Notes: a model not told the origin generated them from the letters alone. A DNA stretch of 64,000 nucleotides from Avichristensenella sp031550535 (GCA_031550535.1 JAVBOM010000001.1:52366-116365); one strand, 5' to 3'. Counted from the stretch's first letter, positions 1-9,013 are shown. Numbers and translations are program-made.

Positions 1-1260
1 AGGTTTTCGCACAGGTCAAACGCGTGATCCCCGATCTCCGTCACGCTTTTTGGAATCGTCACGCTCGTCAGGTCGCGGCACTCGTAGAACGCGTACTCGC
101 CGATGGACGTGCAGCCCTCCGGGATGACCACCGTGGTCAAGTTCCACACCGTGAAGAACGCGAACGACCCGATTTTTGTCACCGTGTCCGGGATGGTGAG
201 GCTGTCCAGGTCGCAGTAATCAAACAAGCCGTCCGAAATCTCGGTGAGGGTTTTCGGCAGTGTGATTTCCTTGATCGTGCTCTTGGAAAACGCGTACGCG
301 CCGATTTCCGTCACGCTGCCAGGCACGACGAGGTGCTCCAGCGAGCTTTTGTAGAACGCGAACGCGCCGATGGATGTCACGGTATCCGGAATATGGACGG
401 TGATGAGGTTGGAAGCGCCGTCAAACGCGCAGCTATCGATGCGCGTGATGCCCGGCGGGACGGTATAGAGCGCGCCGAACTTTCCGGGCGGGTAGTACAG
501 CAGGGTTTTGTTGGTTGGGTGGTACAGCACGCCGTCCGCCGTCGTCAGATACTCGTTGGTATCGGACACCTCATAGCTCTGGAAGCTGGCGGCCTCAAAC
601 GCGTCGATGGAGATGTGCGTGACGCTGTCGGGTATGTAGAGCGTTTTGATGTTTTCGGTGTACGCGAAGGCGAGATTGCCGATTTCCAGCACGGTTTCCG
701 GGAAGGTGACGGAGGTCAGCGCCTTGTTGCCGTAGAACGCGTCGGCGCCGATGTACCGGATGTTCCCGGGAATCGCGAAGGATGTATCGGTCTTGCCGTA
801 GGGGTAGGTGTGCAGTATTCTTTCGTTCTTTTCGTATAGCACGCCGCCGTACACTGCGTATACCGGGTGATCCTTGCTGATGATGATTTTCGTCACCGCG
901 GACATGGCGAAGGCATCGGACGCGATTTCTGACAGGCTGTCCGGCAGGGTGACGGTCGCCAGGTTTACGCAATCGAAGAACGCGCACTCGGCCAGCGACT
1001 CGATGCCCTCCGGTATGACGACGGAGGTCAGCGTGCCGTTGCGCGCAAAGGCATAATCGGCCACGGCGCGGACCGGCGCGCCGCCCAGCTCGTCCGGAAG
1101 GGTGATATCGCCGCCCATGCCCTCGTACCCGGTGATGGTGGCAAAGCCGTCCTCAACCGTATACACGTAATCGCCGCTGATGTCCGCGCCGGCGGCCTGG
1201 CAAAGGGAGAGGAGCATGCACAGGGCGAGGAGGAGCGCGGAAAGCCGCTTCGCTTTCATG
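1..1260 (-). CDS. BspA-like leucine-rich-repeat secreted protein (C-terminus cut by window edge)
   Basis: The visible 420 codons start at an ATG at 1258-1260 preceded by AAGGAG. Residues 1-22 are a signal peptide (MKAKRLSALLLALCMLL...QAAGA). The rest is a ladder of about 23-residue LRR_5 repeats of the type L.SVTIP.SVTEIG.YAF. Such proteins are surface-exposed or secreted and are usually linked to adhesion or ligand binding; no enzyme motif is visible. The opening block (YVYTVEDGFATITGYEG, then a GD-LP-E-GG-PV segment) matches the module that opens each section of the giant protein at 56.3-60.5 kb, so the two are relatives. Its promoter and operator are clear (see 1306-1354). The stop lies outside the window. 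Confidence 0.85.
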
Positions 1261-1305
1261 AGGTCAACTCCTTTTCTGGGTTTTCATCGCTCCAAGAAAA
1301 GCGAT

Positions 1306-1354
1306 CGAAAACGTTTTCGTAAATCATTATAAAACGATTGCCCTTTTATTTCAA
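1306..1354 (-). promoter_or_regulatory. Sigma-A promoter with LacI/cre-like palindromic operator
   Basis: On the minus strand TTGAAA (1349-1354) and TATAAT (1326-1331) are separated by 17 bp, an excellent vegetative promoter for the leucine-rich-repeat gene. Just downstream of the -10, at 1306-1319, is the perfect 14-bp palindrome CGAAAACGTTTTCG. It has the central CG and A/T flanks of LacI/CcpA-family operators and differs from the cre consensus mainly at its outermost base. Its position over the likely transcription start predicts repression, perhaps by carbon source. The binding protein is not in the window. Confidence 0.7.
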
Positions 1355-1445
1355 CCCGGTATCGGCGGTTTTGCCGATGAACGGTAAGGATTCCTGGCCA
1401 TGAAAGGAGTTTAGACCGCGTGAACCGCAGTTCACGCGGCTGCCG

Positions 1446-1907
1446 TTATCCGATTGCCCCGCCGTGGTAGACGCACTCAAAGATGCTCACGCCGCTGCGG
1501 TAGATTTCCTCGCGCCCGAAAAACCAGCGCGGGTCACCGGCGCATGTGTTGCAGTACAGAAACGCGCCGTCCTGGTATTCGATCGGCCCGCGAAAGGGCG
1601 CGTCCTCGGGCACGCGCATCAGCGCGGCCTTCAGGAAATCGCCGTCAAAGCCCTCGCCGGTCACCCGGCCGCAATAGTTCATCGCCCAGATGGGATGGCC
1701 GCCGTGGAACACGGTTTCCTCCCCGGCGAATTGTTCGCTGCCGACGAAGGAATCCAGGTACTGAAAGTCCCCCTCCTCGTAGCGCAGATCGTGCGCGCCC
1801 GGGCGGGTCGGAGGCGATTCCTGCCCCTTGGCGGCGTAGGTGGCGCGCTTGGCGCGGATTAAAAAATCCCTAATTTGTGGCGGGAGGTTTTCCATCGTTG
1901 TACTCAT
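1446..1907 (-). CDS. DUF5680 domain protein
   Basis: A 153-residue protein matching the DUF5680 pattern: FL-RAK-ATYA near the N-terminus, then HDL-Y-EGD--Y-D---G---F-GEE, WAMNY-GRV and a C-terminal C-YHGG. In Clostridia this domain occurs alone or fused to XRE helix-turn-helix regulators; its biochemical function is unknown. It overlaps the end of the vanW gene (stop at 1870), so it is the last gene of a rex-vanW-DUF5680 operon. Two starts are possible: ATG at 1907, only one base after GAGGAG, or ATG at 1895 with 13-base spacing. A hairpin at about 1415-1440 follows the gene without a T-run. Confidence 0.8.
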   Translation of the reverse strand: MSTTMENLPPQIRDFLIRAKRATYAAKGQESPPTRPGAHDLRYEEGDFQYLDSFVGSEQFAGEETVFHGGHPIWAMNYCGRVTGEGFDGDFLKAALMRVPEDAPFRGPIEYQDGAFLYCNTCAGDPRWFFGREEIYRSGVSIFECVYHGGAIG

Positions 1908-3345
1908 ACTCCTCGTTTATCGTGCGGTAGTTGGAGGTATAGAATAGCTCGCGGCTGACCTCCTGGCCGTTCACGGAGCGTATCCTGTATGTCTCCACGG
2001 TGTAGCCGGTGTGGGGCTTTTTCAGCAGCTTCGTGGTGCCGATCGCGAGGTTCGCGTTGTAGGTGTAGACGACCTCGTCGGGCTTTTTCTCGTAGGTGGT
2101 GTCGGACTTCAGTTCCAGCGACACGCCGTCCCCCAGCGACAGGCCGTACACCTCGACGGTGATGGTGCGGTCCTCGTACCAGGCGGTCAGGAACATGGGC
2201 GTGGTGGTCGGGTTTTTCATGACCAGATCCAGGTTCGGCCAGTCGACCGTCGCGTCCTCGCCCCTAGGCACGTAGTCGGACGGCCACGCGTGCGGCTTGC
2301 GGTTGACGATCTCGCCGCCCGCGCGCGCCAGCGCGTTGAACAGCGTGGTGGACACCTGGCACACGCCGCCGCCGACCTCCTGGATGGTGCGCCCGTTCTC
2401 AATGGCGCCGGCCTCCTTGTAGCCCTTGTCGCGCGTGCGCTGGCCCGTCGTCTCGTTGAAGGAGAGGGAGCCGCCCGCCTCGATCATCCTGCCGTTGAGC
2501 GCGTCTGCCGCGAGGCGGATGTTCGTGTTGCGGTTGTCGTCCTTGGTGGTGTTGGTGGTGAAGCTCGCGATGCGCGTGTAGTTTCGCTCCAGCGTCGCGC
2601 GGGTGACCAGCGGCTCCACGGGCACGATTTCCGCCGTGATCGTCTTGCTGTACTGCCCACGGTCCAGCGCGTCAATCACGGAGGCGTAGAGGTTCTCCCG
2701 GTCCACGGTCTGGCCGGGCGTTTCTTCCTCAAAGGTGAACGTCCGCTGCGCCACGTCAAAGGCGACCACCGTCGCGTCCTTGCTCGGGGTAATCAGCTTC
2801 AGCGCGATTTCGTCCGTCAGCTTGCGCACGGCGGCGCGGTCATACGTAAATTCACTCTGCATTTCCACCGGCGCGGTGATGCCCTTTACCTGGGCGAACC
2901 GATCCTCCAGGGAGCCCGCCCGGCCGATCATGTACGCCTTTTGCAGCAAGATCTCGGTGTTCCATTCCATCGGCACCTCGTCCGACGAGATGCGCCAGGT
3001 GGAGCCGCCGCCGGTCACATACACCGCAAACGCCCGGGCTGCCTCCTCGCGCGGGGCGGAAAGGGCCTCCCGCGCCTGCTCCATGGTCAGGCCGTTCAGG
3101 GACACGCCGTCCACGTAGACGGGCCCGAAGATCGTGTCGCCCGCTATGGCGGCGCGCATGGCGTTGAACTTGTCGTAGTTTGCGAGCTGCCCGTCGGCAT
3201 AGACATACGCGCCCGCCAGCAGGCAGGCGCACAGCACGATCACCGGCAGGGTCCAGAAAGGGAATTTGCGGCGCGGCTTCTCAGGCGGGGGCGGCGGGGC
3301 GTTTCTTCGGGGCTGGCGCGGCTTTTGCGATTGCGACTGGTTCAC
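1870..3345 (-). CDS. VanW family membrane-anchored cell-wall protein
   Basis: A 491-residue protein started at GTG 3345, because GGAGTAGAAGC precedes it and its GGAG overlaps the rex stop codon, giving tight coupling. A proline/arginine-rich cytoplasmic head (1-28) is followed by one membrane segment (about 29-50) and a large extracellular part. The middle resembles the peptidoglycan-binding-like repeats (PF12229) usually found with VanW. The VanW domain follows (ETTGQRT, GGGVCQVSTTLFNA, HAWPSDYVP, LDL--KN). The end looks like a G5-type domain. VanW proteins occur near vancomycin-resistance and cell-wall genes; the biochemical role is unresolved. A start at 3399 would only add residues overlapping rex. 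Confidence 0.85.
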   Translation of the reverse strand: MNQSQSQKPRQPRRNAPPPPPEKPRRKFPFWTLPVIVLCACLLAGAYVYADGQLANYDKFNAMRAAIAGDTIFGPVYVDGVSLNGLTMEQAREALSAPREEAARAFAVYVTGGGSTWRISSDEVPMEWNTEILLQKAYMIGRAGSLEDRFAQVKGITAPVEMQSEFTYDRAAVRKLTDEIALKLITPSKDATVVAFDVAQRTFTFEEETPGQTVDRENLYASVIDALDRGQYSKTITAEIVPVEPLVTRATLERNYTRIASFTTNTTKDDNRNTNIRLAADALNGRMIEAGGSLSFNETTGQRTRDKGYKEAGAIENGRTIQEVGGGVCQVSTTLFNALARAGGEIVNRKPHAWPSDYVPRGEDATVDWPNLDLVMKNPTTTPMFLTAWYEDRTITVEVYGLSLGDGVSLELKSDTTYEKKPDEVVYTYNANLAIGTTKLLKKPHTGYTVETYRIRSVNGQEVSRELFYTSNYRTINEEYEYNDGKPPATN

Positions 3346-3349
3346 GCTT

Positions 3350-4018
3350 CTACTCCTTAATCCACTGGCCTTCCCGCTGCGTGTGCACCTCGCGCTCATG
3401 CAGGCGGAAGGAGAGCGCCATCAGGCTGTCGCTCAGATGTACGTTGGCGATTTCCATCCATTCCGGCGCGGTAAGGTCCACGGGGGCGAAATTCCACACG
3501 CCCGGAATGCGCGCGGCGGCGGCGATGTCCAAAATGCCCTGCGCGCTTTCCGCGGGCGTGGAGAGGACCAAAATATCCACCTCGTGCTCCGCGAGGTACG
3601 CGGCAAGCTCCGCGAGCGGATACACCCGGGCGCCTCCGACGGTCTGCCCCGCGCGCGCGGGGTCCACGTCAAACAGCGCAGCGATCAGGAAGCCCTCGCT
3701 GCGGAAAGCGGTATAGCGCGCGACGGCGCTGCCGATGTTGCCCGCGCCGACGATGACGACGCGGTGGGACCGGTCGATCCCCAGGATCTGCCCGATGCTG
3801 CGCTTCAGGGTGGGCACGTGGTAGCCGTACCCCTGCTGGCCGAAGCCGCCGAAGCAGTTGATGTCCTGCCGTATCTGGGAAGCCGTCAGCCCCATGCGCT
3901 CGCCAAGCGCCTGCGAGGACAGGCGCTGCACACCCTCCGCTTCCAGCTCGCGAAGGTGCCTGTAATACCCCGGAAGGCGGCGCACGACGGCGTCCGGCAC
4001 GCGTTGATGATTCTCCAT
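3350..4018 (-). CDS. rex: Redox-sensing transcriptional repressor Rex
   Basis: A 222-residue protein of normal Rex length, started at ATG 4018 after GGAGG with 4-base spacing. Residues 8-58 form the winged-helix DNA-binding domain (VPDAVVRRLPGYYRHLREL, then SSQALGERMGLTASQIRQD). The NAD(H)-binding Rossmann motif GAGNIGSA is at about 91-98 and the C-terminal swap helix is present. Rex represses fermentation and respiration genes when NADH is low and is released by NADH. It leads the rex-vanW-DUF5680 operon; the vanW start is 4 nt after its stop. A -10-like TATAAT lies on the minus strand at 4127-4132, but I find no convincing -35 or Rex operator. Confidence 0.95.
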   Translation of the reverse strand: MENHQRVPDAVVRRLPGYYRHLRELEAEGVQRLSSQALGERMGLTASQIRQDINCFGGFGQQGYGYHVPTLKRSIGQILGIDRSHRVVIVGAGNIGSAVARYTAFRSEGFLIAALFDVDPARAGQTVGGARVYPLAELAAYLAEHEVDILVLSTPAESAQGILDIAAAARIPGVWNFAPVDLTAPEWMEIANVHLSDSLMALSFRLHEREVHTQREGQWIKE

Positions 4019-4086
4019 GAAACCTCCAAGCGTTGCGTACAAGGAGAGGGTTGGCACGGATGTTTCGGTTCCGCGCCTTGCCCGGG

Positions 4087-4116
4087 CGGCGGCGCGGATT
4101 TGAAATCCTTGCCTCA
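4087..4116 (-). repeat. Deleted family A palindromic repeat (fragment)
   Basis: In the leader upstream of rex, GGCGGCGC followed by GATTTGAAA joins directly to ATCCTTGCCTC. This is what remains of a family A element if its middle is deleted. Apart from this and a -10 hexamer, the 327-bp gap 4019-4345 holds nothing I recognise. Confidence 0.45.
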
Positions 4117-4345
4117 GAATAGGGACATTATAGCATGATAGTCAAATTGCGCGCAACCAAATGCGCGCGGCGCCGGGCAATTTCGGTGCGGGCGCAGGCG
4201 GGAGGATGGGATGATTATACCCACGCGCGCGACAATGGCGCGGACGCGAGACGCACGCCCCCTCCGGTGTGCGCGGAAAATGCCGAACCCTCCTCGACTC
4301 CCCGGGGATTCCGTGGGTGGTCGTGAGCCGCGGTCCCCCGTGCGC

Positions 4346-5797
4346 TCACTCCGTCAATCCTTCGATCGCCAGCCTGCCCAGAAACAGCCCCTCCGTGGTT
4401 TCATCCGCGCCCAGAACGCCGCCGACCGCGTAGCCCGCGCCGTCCTTGGCCGCGAGCGCGACCAGCGCGCATTCCGCGCCGTCGCCGACCTGCCGGGTCC
4501 ATATCAGGTTGCCGTTGGACGCGAGCAGGCTGAGGAACCCCGTGCGCTCGGTATCGTGCCGGCCGATGTCGCCATCCTGGGAGAGGCTTGTCCCCGCGAT
4601 GAGAAAACCGCCGTCCGCCGTGGTGAGCAGCCCGGCGGGCATGGAATACCCGCTGCCGCCCACCGTCTGCTGCCATTCCAGCGATCCTGTGGCGCTCAGC
4701 TTCAGCAGCCACACGTCCCAATCGCCGTGCGCGCCGGTCACCTGCCCGTCGTCCGAGCGCGTCGCGCCCAGCAGCGCGTACCCGCCGTCCGGCATGGAGC
4801 GCACCAGCGCCGCGCGGTCGTCCGCGGAGCCGCCGTACGTCTTTTGCCAGACCACCGTCTTGTTCTGCCGCAGGGAGAGCGCCCAGATGTCCAGCCCGCC
4901 GCGCACCGACGGCATGAGCGCGGATGACGAGTTTGTCTCCCCGGCGAACAGCCAGCCGGTGTCCGTCGGGATGGCCATGCGCAGTTGGTTGATCCCCACG
5001 CCGCCCAGCGTCACCTGCCACAGTTCCTCCTGGGCGCTGGACAGCATCAGCACGATGGGCCGGCTCTGGTAGGTCATCTCGCCGTAGGCGGTCTCCTCCT
5101 GCTCGGCCAGCACGCCCAGCAGCATCCAGCCGTCCGGCGCGGGCAGCGCCTTGCTGAACTCGTCGTCGCCGCTCTGGCCGTACCGCATCACCCATACCGG
5201 TTTGCCGTCCGTATCGGACAGCAGCGCGGCCCAGGCGTCCCAGCCGCCCTGGTTGGAGCCAAGGTCGCCGTTGCGGCTCTTGGTGCGGCCGCAGACGAAG
5301 TACTGTCCGTCCTCCGTCAGCACGATGTCCAGCAGTTGGTCGTCCAGCGTGCCGCCCAGGCATTTGGTCCAGAGCAGGTCGCCTTCTGCGGAGACGCGGA
5401 CGAGGAACGCGTCCATCCCCCCGCGCGACGCCCGGGCGTCCTGGTCCGTGGAGGTGGTGGTGCCCATGGCGACGCAGCCGCCGTCCGCGGTCGGGACGAC
5501 ATGCGTGAACAGGTCGTCGCCGCTGCCGCCGTACCGGTGCTTCCAGAGGACGTTCCCCTCGCCGTCCACGCGCAGGAGAAACGCGTCGCGCCCGCCGTAG
5601 CTTGGGCCGAACACGCCGCCCGTCTCCATCGTCTCGCCGGCGACGAACGCGCCGTCCTCCACCGGGGCGATGGCGGCAGGGATGATCGCGCCGTTGCCCG
5701 TGAGCGTCAGCGTCCAGCAGAACAGATCATCCTCTGCGCGCGCGGCCGGCGCAAGCAGGAGCGACAGGGCGATAAGGACAGGAAACAGACGGCGCAT
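4346..5797 (-). CDS. Secreted beta-propeller repeat protein
   Basis: A 483-residue protein started at ATG 5797 (GGAGG then 6 bases). Residues 1-22 are a signal peptide (MRRLFPVLIALSLLLAPAARA). The mature part consists of about eight blades of about 50 residues with the recurring pattern G-DAF-L-V---G-LLW-K-YGGS-DD----V---DGG---AG-T-S, typical of PQQ-like/WD40-like propellers in uncharacterised exported proteins. No catalytic residues are evident; binding or scaffolding at the surface is an inference. The frame stays open upstream to 6049, but those codons lie in repeat B and do not look like protein. It is not tightly linked to its neighbours. Confidence 0.75.
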   Translation of the reverse strand: MRRLFPVLIALSLLLAPAARAEDDLFCWTLTLTGNGAIIPAAIAPVEDGAFVAGETMETGGVFGPSYGGRDAFLLRVDGEGNVLWKHRYGGSGDDLFTHVVPTADGGCVAMGTTTSTDQDARASRGGMDAFLVRVSAEGDLLWTKCLGGTLDDQLLDIVLTEDGQYFVCGRTKSRNGDLGSNQGGWDAWAALLSDTDGKPVWVMRYGQSGDDEFSKALPAPDGWMLLGVLAEQEETAYGEMTYQSRPIVLMLSSAQEELWQVTLGGVGINQLRMAIPTDTGWLFAGETNSSSALMPSVRGGLDIWALSLRQNKTVVWQKTYGGSADDRAALVRSMPDGGYALLGATRSDDGQVTGAHGDWDVWLLKLSATGSLEWQQTVGGSGYSMPAGLLTTADGGFLIAGTSLSQDGDIGRHDTERTGFLSLLASNGNLIWTRQVGDGAECALVALAAKDGAGYAVGGVLGADETTEGLFLGRLAIEGLTE

Positions 5798-5849
5798 GGG
5801 AAACCTCCGTAAGTCGTTAGGATGGGTCGGGGGTGATTGAAAGGTCATG

Positions 5850-6060
5850 GGGGCTACTAAACCCTGGGGAGGTTTGGAGGGGCGTGAGGTCCCTCCAAAT
5901 GAAATCAGGCCCGGCGGCGTGTACGTCGGACCGCCGCAGATTCCGAGCCAGTCCCGCAGGACTGGCGGCAGAATCTGTACGTTTGCCTGAGGCCGCCCGT
6001 AAAACATCGCAATGTTTTCCGGCCGAATCTTCCTCCGCGTCAAAACCACAGTTTTGACGC
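5850..6060. repeat. Family B hairpin-rich interspersed element, copy 1
   Basis: The segment at about 5868-5930 (GGAGGTTTGGAGGGGCGTGA ... GGCGTGTACGTCGG) recurs at 13440-13510 with few differences and, inverted, near 16725-16755. It is followed by unrelated perfect hairpins: CCAGTC-CCGCA-GGACTGG (about 5950), AAAACAT-CGC-AATGTTTT (about 6000) and GTCAAAAC-CACA-GTTTTGAC (about 6040). It fills the gap between fba and the propeller gene and lies directly upstream of the latter's start region. Confidence 0.6.
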
Positions 6061-6066
6061 GTCAGA

Positions 6067-6996
6067 TCACGCCTTCCCCGCGCACCCCAAAACCTCAACA
6101 ATCTTATGCCGCACCAGATCGCGCAGGCCGTCGCGCACGGGCGTCAGGTACGCGCGGGGGTCGAAGGCGTCCGGATGCTCGGTCAGGTACTTGCGCAGTT
6201 CGCCCGTGAAGGCCAGGCGCAGGTCGCTGTCGATGTTGATTTTGCAGACCGCGGACCGCGCCGCCTGCCGGAGCATGTCCTCCGGAACGCCCTGCGCGCC
6301 GGGCATGCTGCCGCCGTACTGGTTGATCATCTCGACATACTTCGGCACGACGGACGACGCGCCGTGCAGCACGATCGGGAAGCCCGGCAGCTTTTCGGAC
6401 ACCTTGTCCAGGATGTCAAAGCGCAGGCGCGGCTCGCCCTTGAACTTGAACGCGCCGTGGCTGGTGCCGATCGCGATGGCGAGGCTGTCCACGCCGGTGC
6501 GCTCCACGAATTCCTTGACCTGGTCGGGGTCCGTGAACTGCGCGTCGTCCGCGGACACGTTCACGGCATCCTCGATGCCGGCGAGGCGGCCCAGCTCGCC
6601 CTCGACGGTGACGTTCCGCTCGTGCGCGTACTCCACCACGCGGCGGGTCAGCGCGACGTTCCCCTCAAAGTCGTGGTGCGATCCATCAATCATAACGGAT
6701 GTAAAGCCGCCGTCAATGCAGCTCTTGCAGAGTTCAAAATCCGCGCCGTGGTCCAGGTGCACGACGATGGGCAGGTCCGTGTCCTCGATGGCGGCCTCGA
6801 TCAGCTTCATCAGGTAGACGTGCTTGGCGTATTTGCGCGCGCCGGACGACACCTGCAGGATGAGCGGCGCGTTTTCGGCCTTGGCGGCCTCGGTGATCGC
6901 CTGCACGATCTCCATGTTGTTCACGTTGAACGCGCCGATGGCATAACCGCCCTCGTACGCTTTTTTGAACATCTCGCGGGAATTGACAAGAGGCAT
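6067..6996 (-). CDS. fba: Class II fructose-1,6-bisphosphate aldolase
   Basis: A 309-residue protein started at ATG 6996 behind AAGGAGG. It is the zinc-dependent glycolytic aldolase that cleaves fructose-1,6-bisphosphate into glyceraldehyde-3-phosphate and dihydroxyacetone phosphate in the cytoplasm. Family signatures are present: AIGAFNVNN near 20, the metal and base motif HLDHGADFE near 80, SVMIDGSH near 105, a GELG zinc loop, GTSHGAFK, LHGASSV and INIDSD. Length is typical of the FbaA/GatY branch. It appears monocistronic; the next gene upstream, mntP, is divergent. Confidence 0.95.
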   Translation of the reverse strand: MPLVNSREMFKKAYEGGYAIGAFNVNNMEIVQAITEAAKAENAPLILQVSSGARKYAKHVYLMKLIEAAIEDTDLPIVVHLDHGADFELCKSCIDGGFTSVMIDGSHHDFEGNVALTRRVVEYAHERNVTVEGELGRLAGIEDAVNVSADDAQFTDPDQVKEFVERTGVDSLAIAIGTSHGAFKFKGEPRLRFDILDKVSEKLPGFPIVLHGASSVVPKYVEMINQYGGSMPGAQGVPEDMLRQAARSAVCKINIDSDLRLAFTGELRKYLTEHPDAFDPRAYLTPVRDGLRDLVRHKIVEVLGCAGKA

Positions 6997-7084
6997 GAAA
7001 AACCCTCCTTTTGAATATGGCATGAGCCCAGCACGAAGTATAACAAACGCGGGCGCGGTTGTAAACCTTTTGGGCCGCCGCAGC

Positions 7085-7113
7085 TTGACATTGCCCGGGT
7101 TTTATGGCATAGT
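7085..7113 (+). promoter_or_regulatory. Sigma-A promoter of mntP
   Basis: TTGACA (7085-7090), a 17-bp spacer and CATAGT (7108-7113) lie just upstream of the manganese riboswitch and point toward mntP. Confidence 0.7.
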
Positions 7114-7119
7114 ACACCC

Positions 7120-7195
7120 ATCATGCGGGAGTAATTGGCGCATTGCGCGGCATGCCAACACGCTGGTCTGCAAGACCTGGCCTGCCTTAATTGAT
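7120..7195 (+). ncRNA. yybP-ykoY manganese riboswitch
   Basis: The leader contains GGGAGTA near 7127 and GCAAGACCTGGCCTGCC near 7170. These correspond to the two conserved Mn2+-binding loops of yybP-ykoY aptamers (GGGGAGUA ... GCAAGACCUUUGCC). A terminator follows directly (7198-7237) and then mntP, a classic target. Expected behaviour: Mn2+ binding disrupts the terminator and turns on efflux. The assignment rests on motif match plus gene context; no covariance search was run. Confidence 0.75.
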
Positions 7196-7197
7196 GA

Positions 7198-7237
7198 GAC
7201 GCATGTACGGCGGTTTCGCTGTACATGCGTCTTTTTT
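7198..7237 (+). terminator. Riboswitch-controlled intrinsic terminator
   Basis: An inverted repeat (GACGCATGTAC ... GTACATGCGTC) ends in TTTTTT. It lies between the aptamer and mntP and is the expected expression platform. Confidence 0.8.
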
Positions 7238-7283
7238 GGTATATTTTGCCGCGTGACGCAACGAAAATAAAGGGGTGCGGGTT

Positions 7284-7847
7284 ATGGGGATTATTGAACT
7301 GTTGCTGATCGCCGTGGGGCTTTCGATGGATGCGTTCGCGGTGTCGCTGTGCAAGGGGCTGGCCATGCGGCGGGTCAATTGGCGGCGGGCCGGGATCATC
7401 GCGCTGTTCTTTGGCGGGTTCCAGGCGGTTATGCCGCTGATCGGCTGGGCGCTCGGGCGGCAGTTTGAACAGTATATCACCGCGTATGACCACTGGATCG
7501 CGTTCATCTTGCTCGCGTTCATCGGCGGCAAGATGATCGTGGAAGCCCTGCACGGCGGCGGGGAAGCCGAAGAAGAGGGCGCGCTGGACCTGAAGGAGCT
7601 GTTCATCCTGGCCGTGGCGACGAGCATCGACGCGCTGGCCGTGGGCATCACGTTCGCGTTTCTGTCGGTCAATATCGTGCCGTCCGTGCTGATGATCGGT
7701 GCGACGACGTTCCTCCTGTCCCTGGTGGGCGTGGCGGTGGGCAGCGCGTTTGGCGCGAAGCTGATGAAGAAGGCGGAAATCTTCGGCGGCGCGATTCTGA
7801 TCGCCATCGGGCTGAAGATTCTGCTGGAGCATCTGGGCGTACTGTAA
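7284..7847 (+). CDS. mntP: MntP manganese efflux pump
   Basis: A 187-residue, six-helix inner-membrane protein of the MntP (YebN, DUF204) family that exports Mn2+. Typical signatures are the N-terminal GLSMDAFAVSLCKG and the second-half counterpart ATSIDALAVGITFAFL, the two halves of an internal duplication with the conserved acidic residues. ATG 7284 is preferred over the in-frame GTG at 7275 because AGGGG lies 8 bases upstream. It is controlled by the manganese riboswitch at 7120-7195. Confidence 0.95.
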   Translation: MGIIELLLIAVGLSMDAFAVSLCKGLAMRRVNWRRAGIIALFFGGFQAVMPLIGWALGRQFEQYITAYDHWIAFILLAFIGGKMIVEALHGGGEAEEEGALDLKELFILAVATSIDALAVGITFAFLSVNIVPSVLMIGATTFLLSLVGVAVGSAFGAKLMKKAEIFGGAILIAIGLKILLEHLGVL

Positions 7848-7861
7848 GCCCGTTTGCAGTC

Positions 7862-8815
7862 CTATTCCGGCAATTCGCCGCACCGGGCATCAAACCCCGG
7901 ATAGCTAACGCGGCACGCGCCGCTTTCCGTAATTGTGGGCTGGTGATACGTCAGGCCGTCGAATGTGAAGTGGTATTCCTTTGTTCCGTATTCGTCCGCG
8001 TAGGTCACGTACAGGTCGTACAGTTCCGCGCGGGCCGTGATGGTTTCCAGGACCGCGCCGTCCGCTTGGCGGGTTTTGGTCAGCGTCTGTGTGCCCGTCG
8101 TCCCGTCGCAGAGCAGCGTGCCGCCGCCGGGCGTTGTGTACGTCTGCGAGTCTCCACTAGCGCCGTCCGGTTCCCAGGCGCACTTGTAAACGTATCTTTC
8201 GCCGTACTCCACCTGCTCGTTCTGCGTGACCCACATCGGATAGGGCGGGGAAAACGCGGTGGTCTGGTTGGAGGCGGTCACCAGCAGCCCTGGCAGTTGC
8301 AAGTTCAGATCGCGCCAGTCTCCCACACGCTCGGTCCGCCCGATGCTATCCAAATATGTCTGCGCCTGCGCGTACATCTGCCGCTTGATTTCCGCCCTGT
8401 TTTCCGTGTCGTTTTCCACAAGGCGGTCCAGGCACGCCTTGGGCATCATCGCCTCCAGCGAGGGCCAATAGCGCTCGCCGTCCTCCGGCCGTTTGATCTC
8501 GCGCAGAGCGTAGCCGCCCGCTCCCTTGTCAAATATCAGCGTCACGGGGTAGACGAACCCGCCGCCGGTATCGGTGAAGATACCTGCCAGGAAGCCGTAG
8601 TTTTGGCAGGACACCTGGGCATAGACCACGGCGGTGGCGTCCGTTTCTTCCGTGCCCAATACCACGCGCCCTTCCACCCAGCATTCCCCCTGCGTGTCCT
8701 CCCAGGTCAGGGTCATGATGGCGTCATGCAGCACATCCTCTGGCACGCCTTCCCCGGCGGCGGCGGAGCAAAATACCAGCAGCAGACAGGCGCATACCAT
8801 GGCGATTTTTTTCAT
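7862..8815 (-). CDS. Secreted protein of unknown function
   Basis: A 317-residue exported protein; ATG 8815 is used because AGAGG precedes it and the signal peptide MKKIAMVCACLLLVFCSAAAG starts there (an in-frame ATG at 8833 would add six residues). The mature part begins with a segment of alternating hydrophobic and polar residues (DAIMTLTWEDTQGECWVEG) and contains no motif I recognise. It converges with mntP with a 14-bp gap and appears to be a single-gene unit. No function is proposed. Confidence 0.65.
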   Translation of the reverse strand: MKKIAMVCACLLLVFCSAAAGEGVPEDVLHDAIMTLTWEDTQGECWVEGRVVLGTEETDATAVVYAQVSCQNYGFLAGIFTDTGGGFVYPVTLIFDKGAGGYALREIKRPEDGERYWPSLEAMMPKACLDRLVENDTENRAEIKRQMYAQAQTYLDSIGRTERVGDWRDLNLQLPGLLVTASNQTTAFSPPYPMWVTQNEQVEYGERYVYKCAWEPDGASGDSQTYTTPGGGTLLCDGTTGTQTLTKTRQADGAVLETITARAELYDLYVTYADEYGTKEYHFTFDGLTYHQPTITESGACRVSYPGFDARCGELPE

Positions 8816-8950
8816 TCGGAACCTCTTTCGCATCTATGTTGCACGGTTTTTTACATGAATAGAACGGCGCAGTTTGGCAAATTATTCCGGCTGCTTTGCA
8901 CGCCTGCGGCTTTCCCATCCGGCGGCGCGCCGCATATCCTATTCATAGCG

Positions 8951-9013
8951 GAGGTGAGGATTCCTTGCGGAATCCTCCTATGGCGCCCGATTCTCCGAAT
9001 CCGCGCCGCCGTC
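8951..9013 (+). repeat. Family A palindromic repeat
   Basis: Reads GAGGTGAGGATTCC, the hairpin GGATTCCTTGCGGAATCC, then TGGCGCCCGATTC and CCGCGCCGCC. It lies 60 bp upstream of the small gene at 9073. Confidence 0.8.

Noticed and set aside
3266..4138. Long plus-strand open frames opposite rex and similar ones opposite most GC-rich genes
   Set aside because: They mirror codon bias of the real genes on the other strand, lack ribosome binding sites and have no family resemblance.
4019..4345. A Rex operator upstream of rex
   Set aside because: No TTGTGA-N6-TCACAA-like palindrome is present; only a -10 hexamer and a repeat fragment are visible.
5817..6049. N-terminal extension of the beta-propeller protein to 6049
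   Set aside because: Those codons lie in a family B repeat; a signal peptide and ribosome binding site place the start at 5797.
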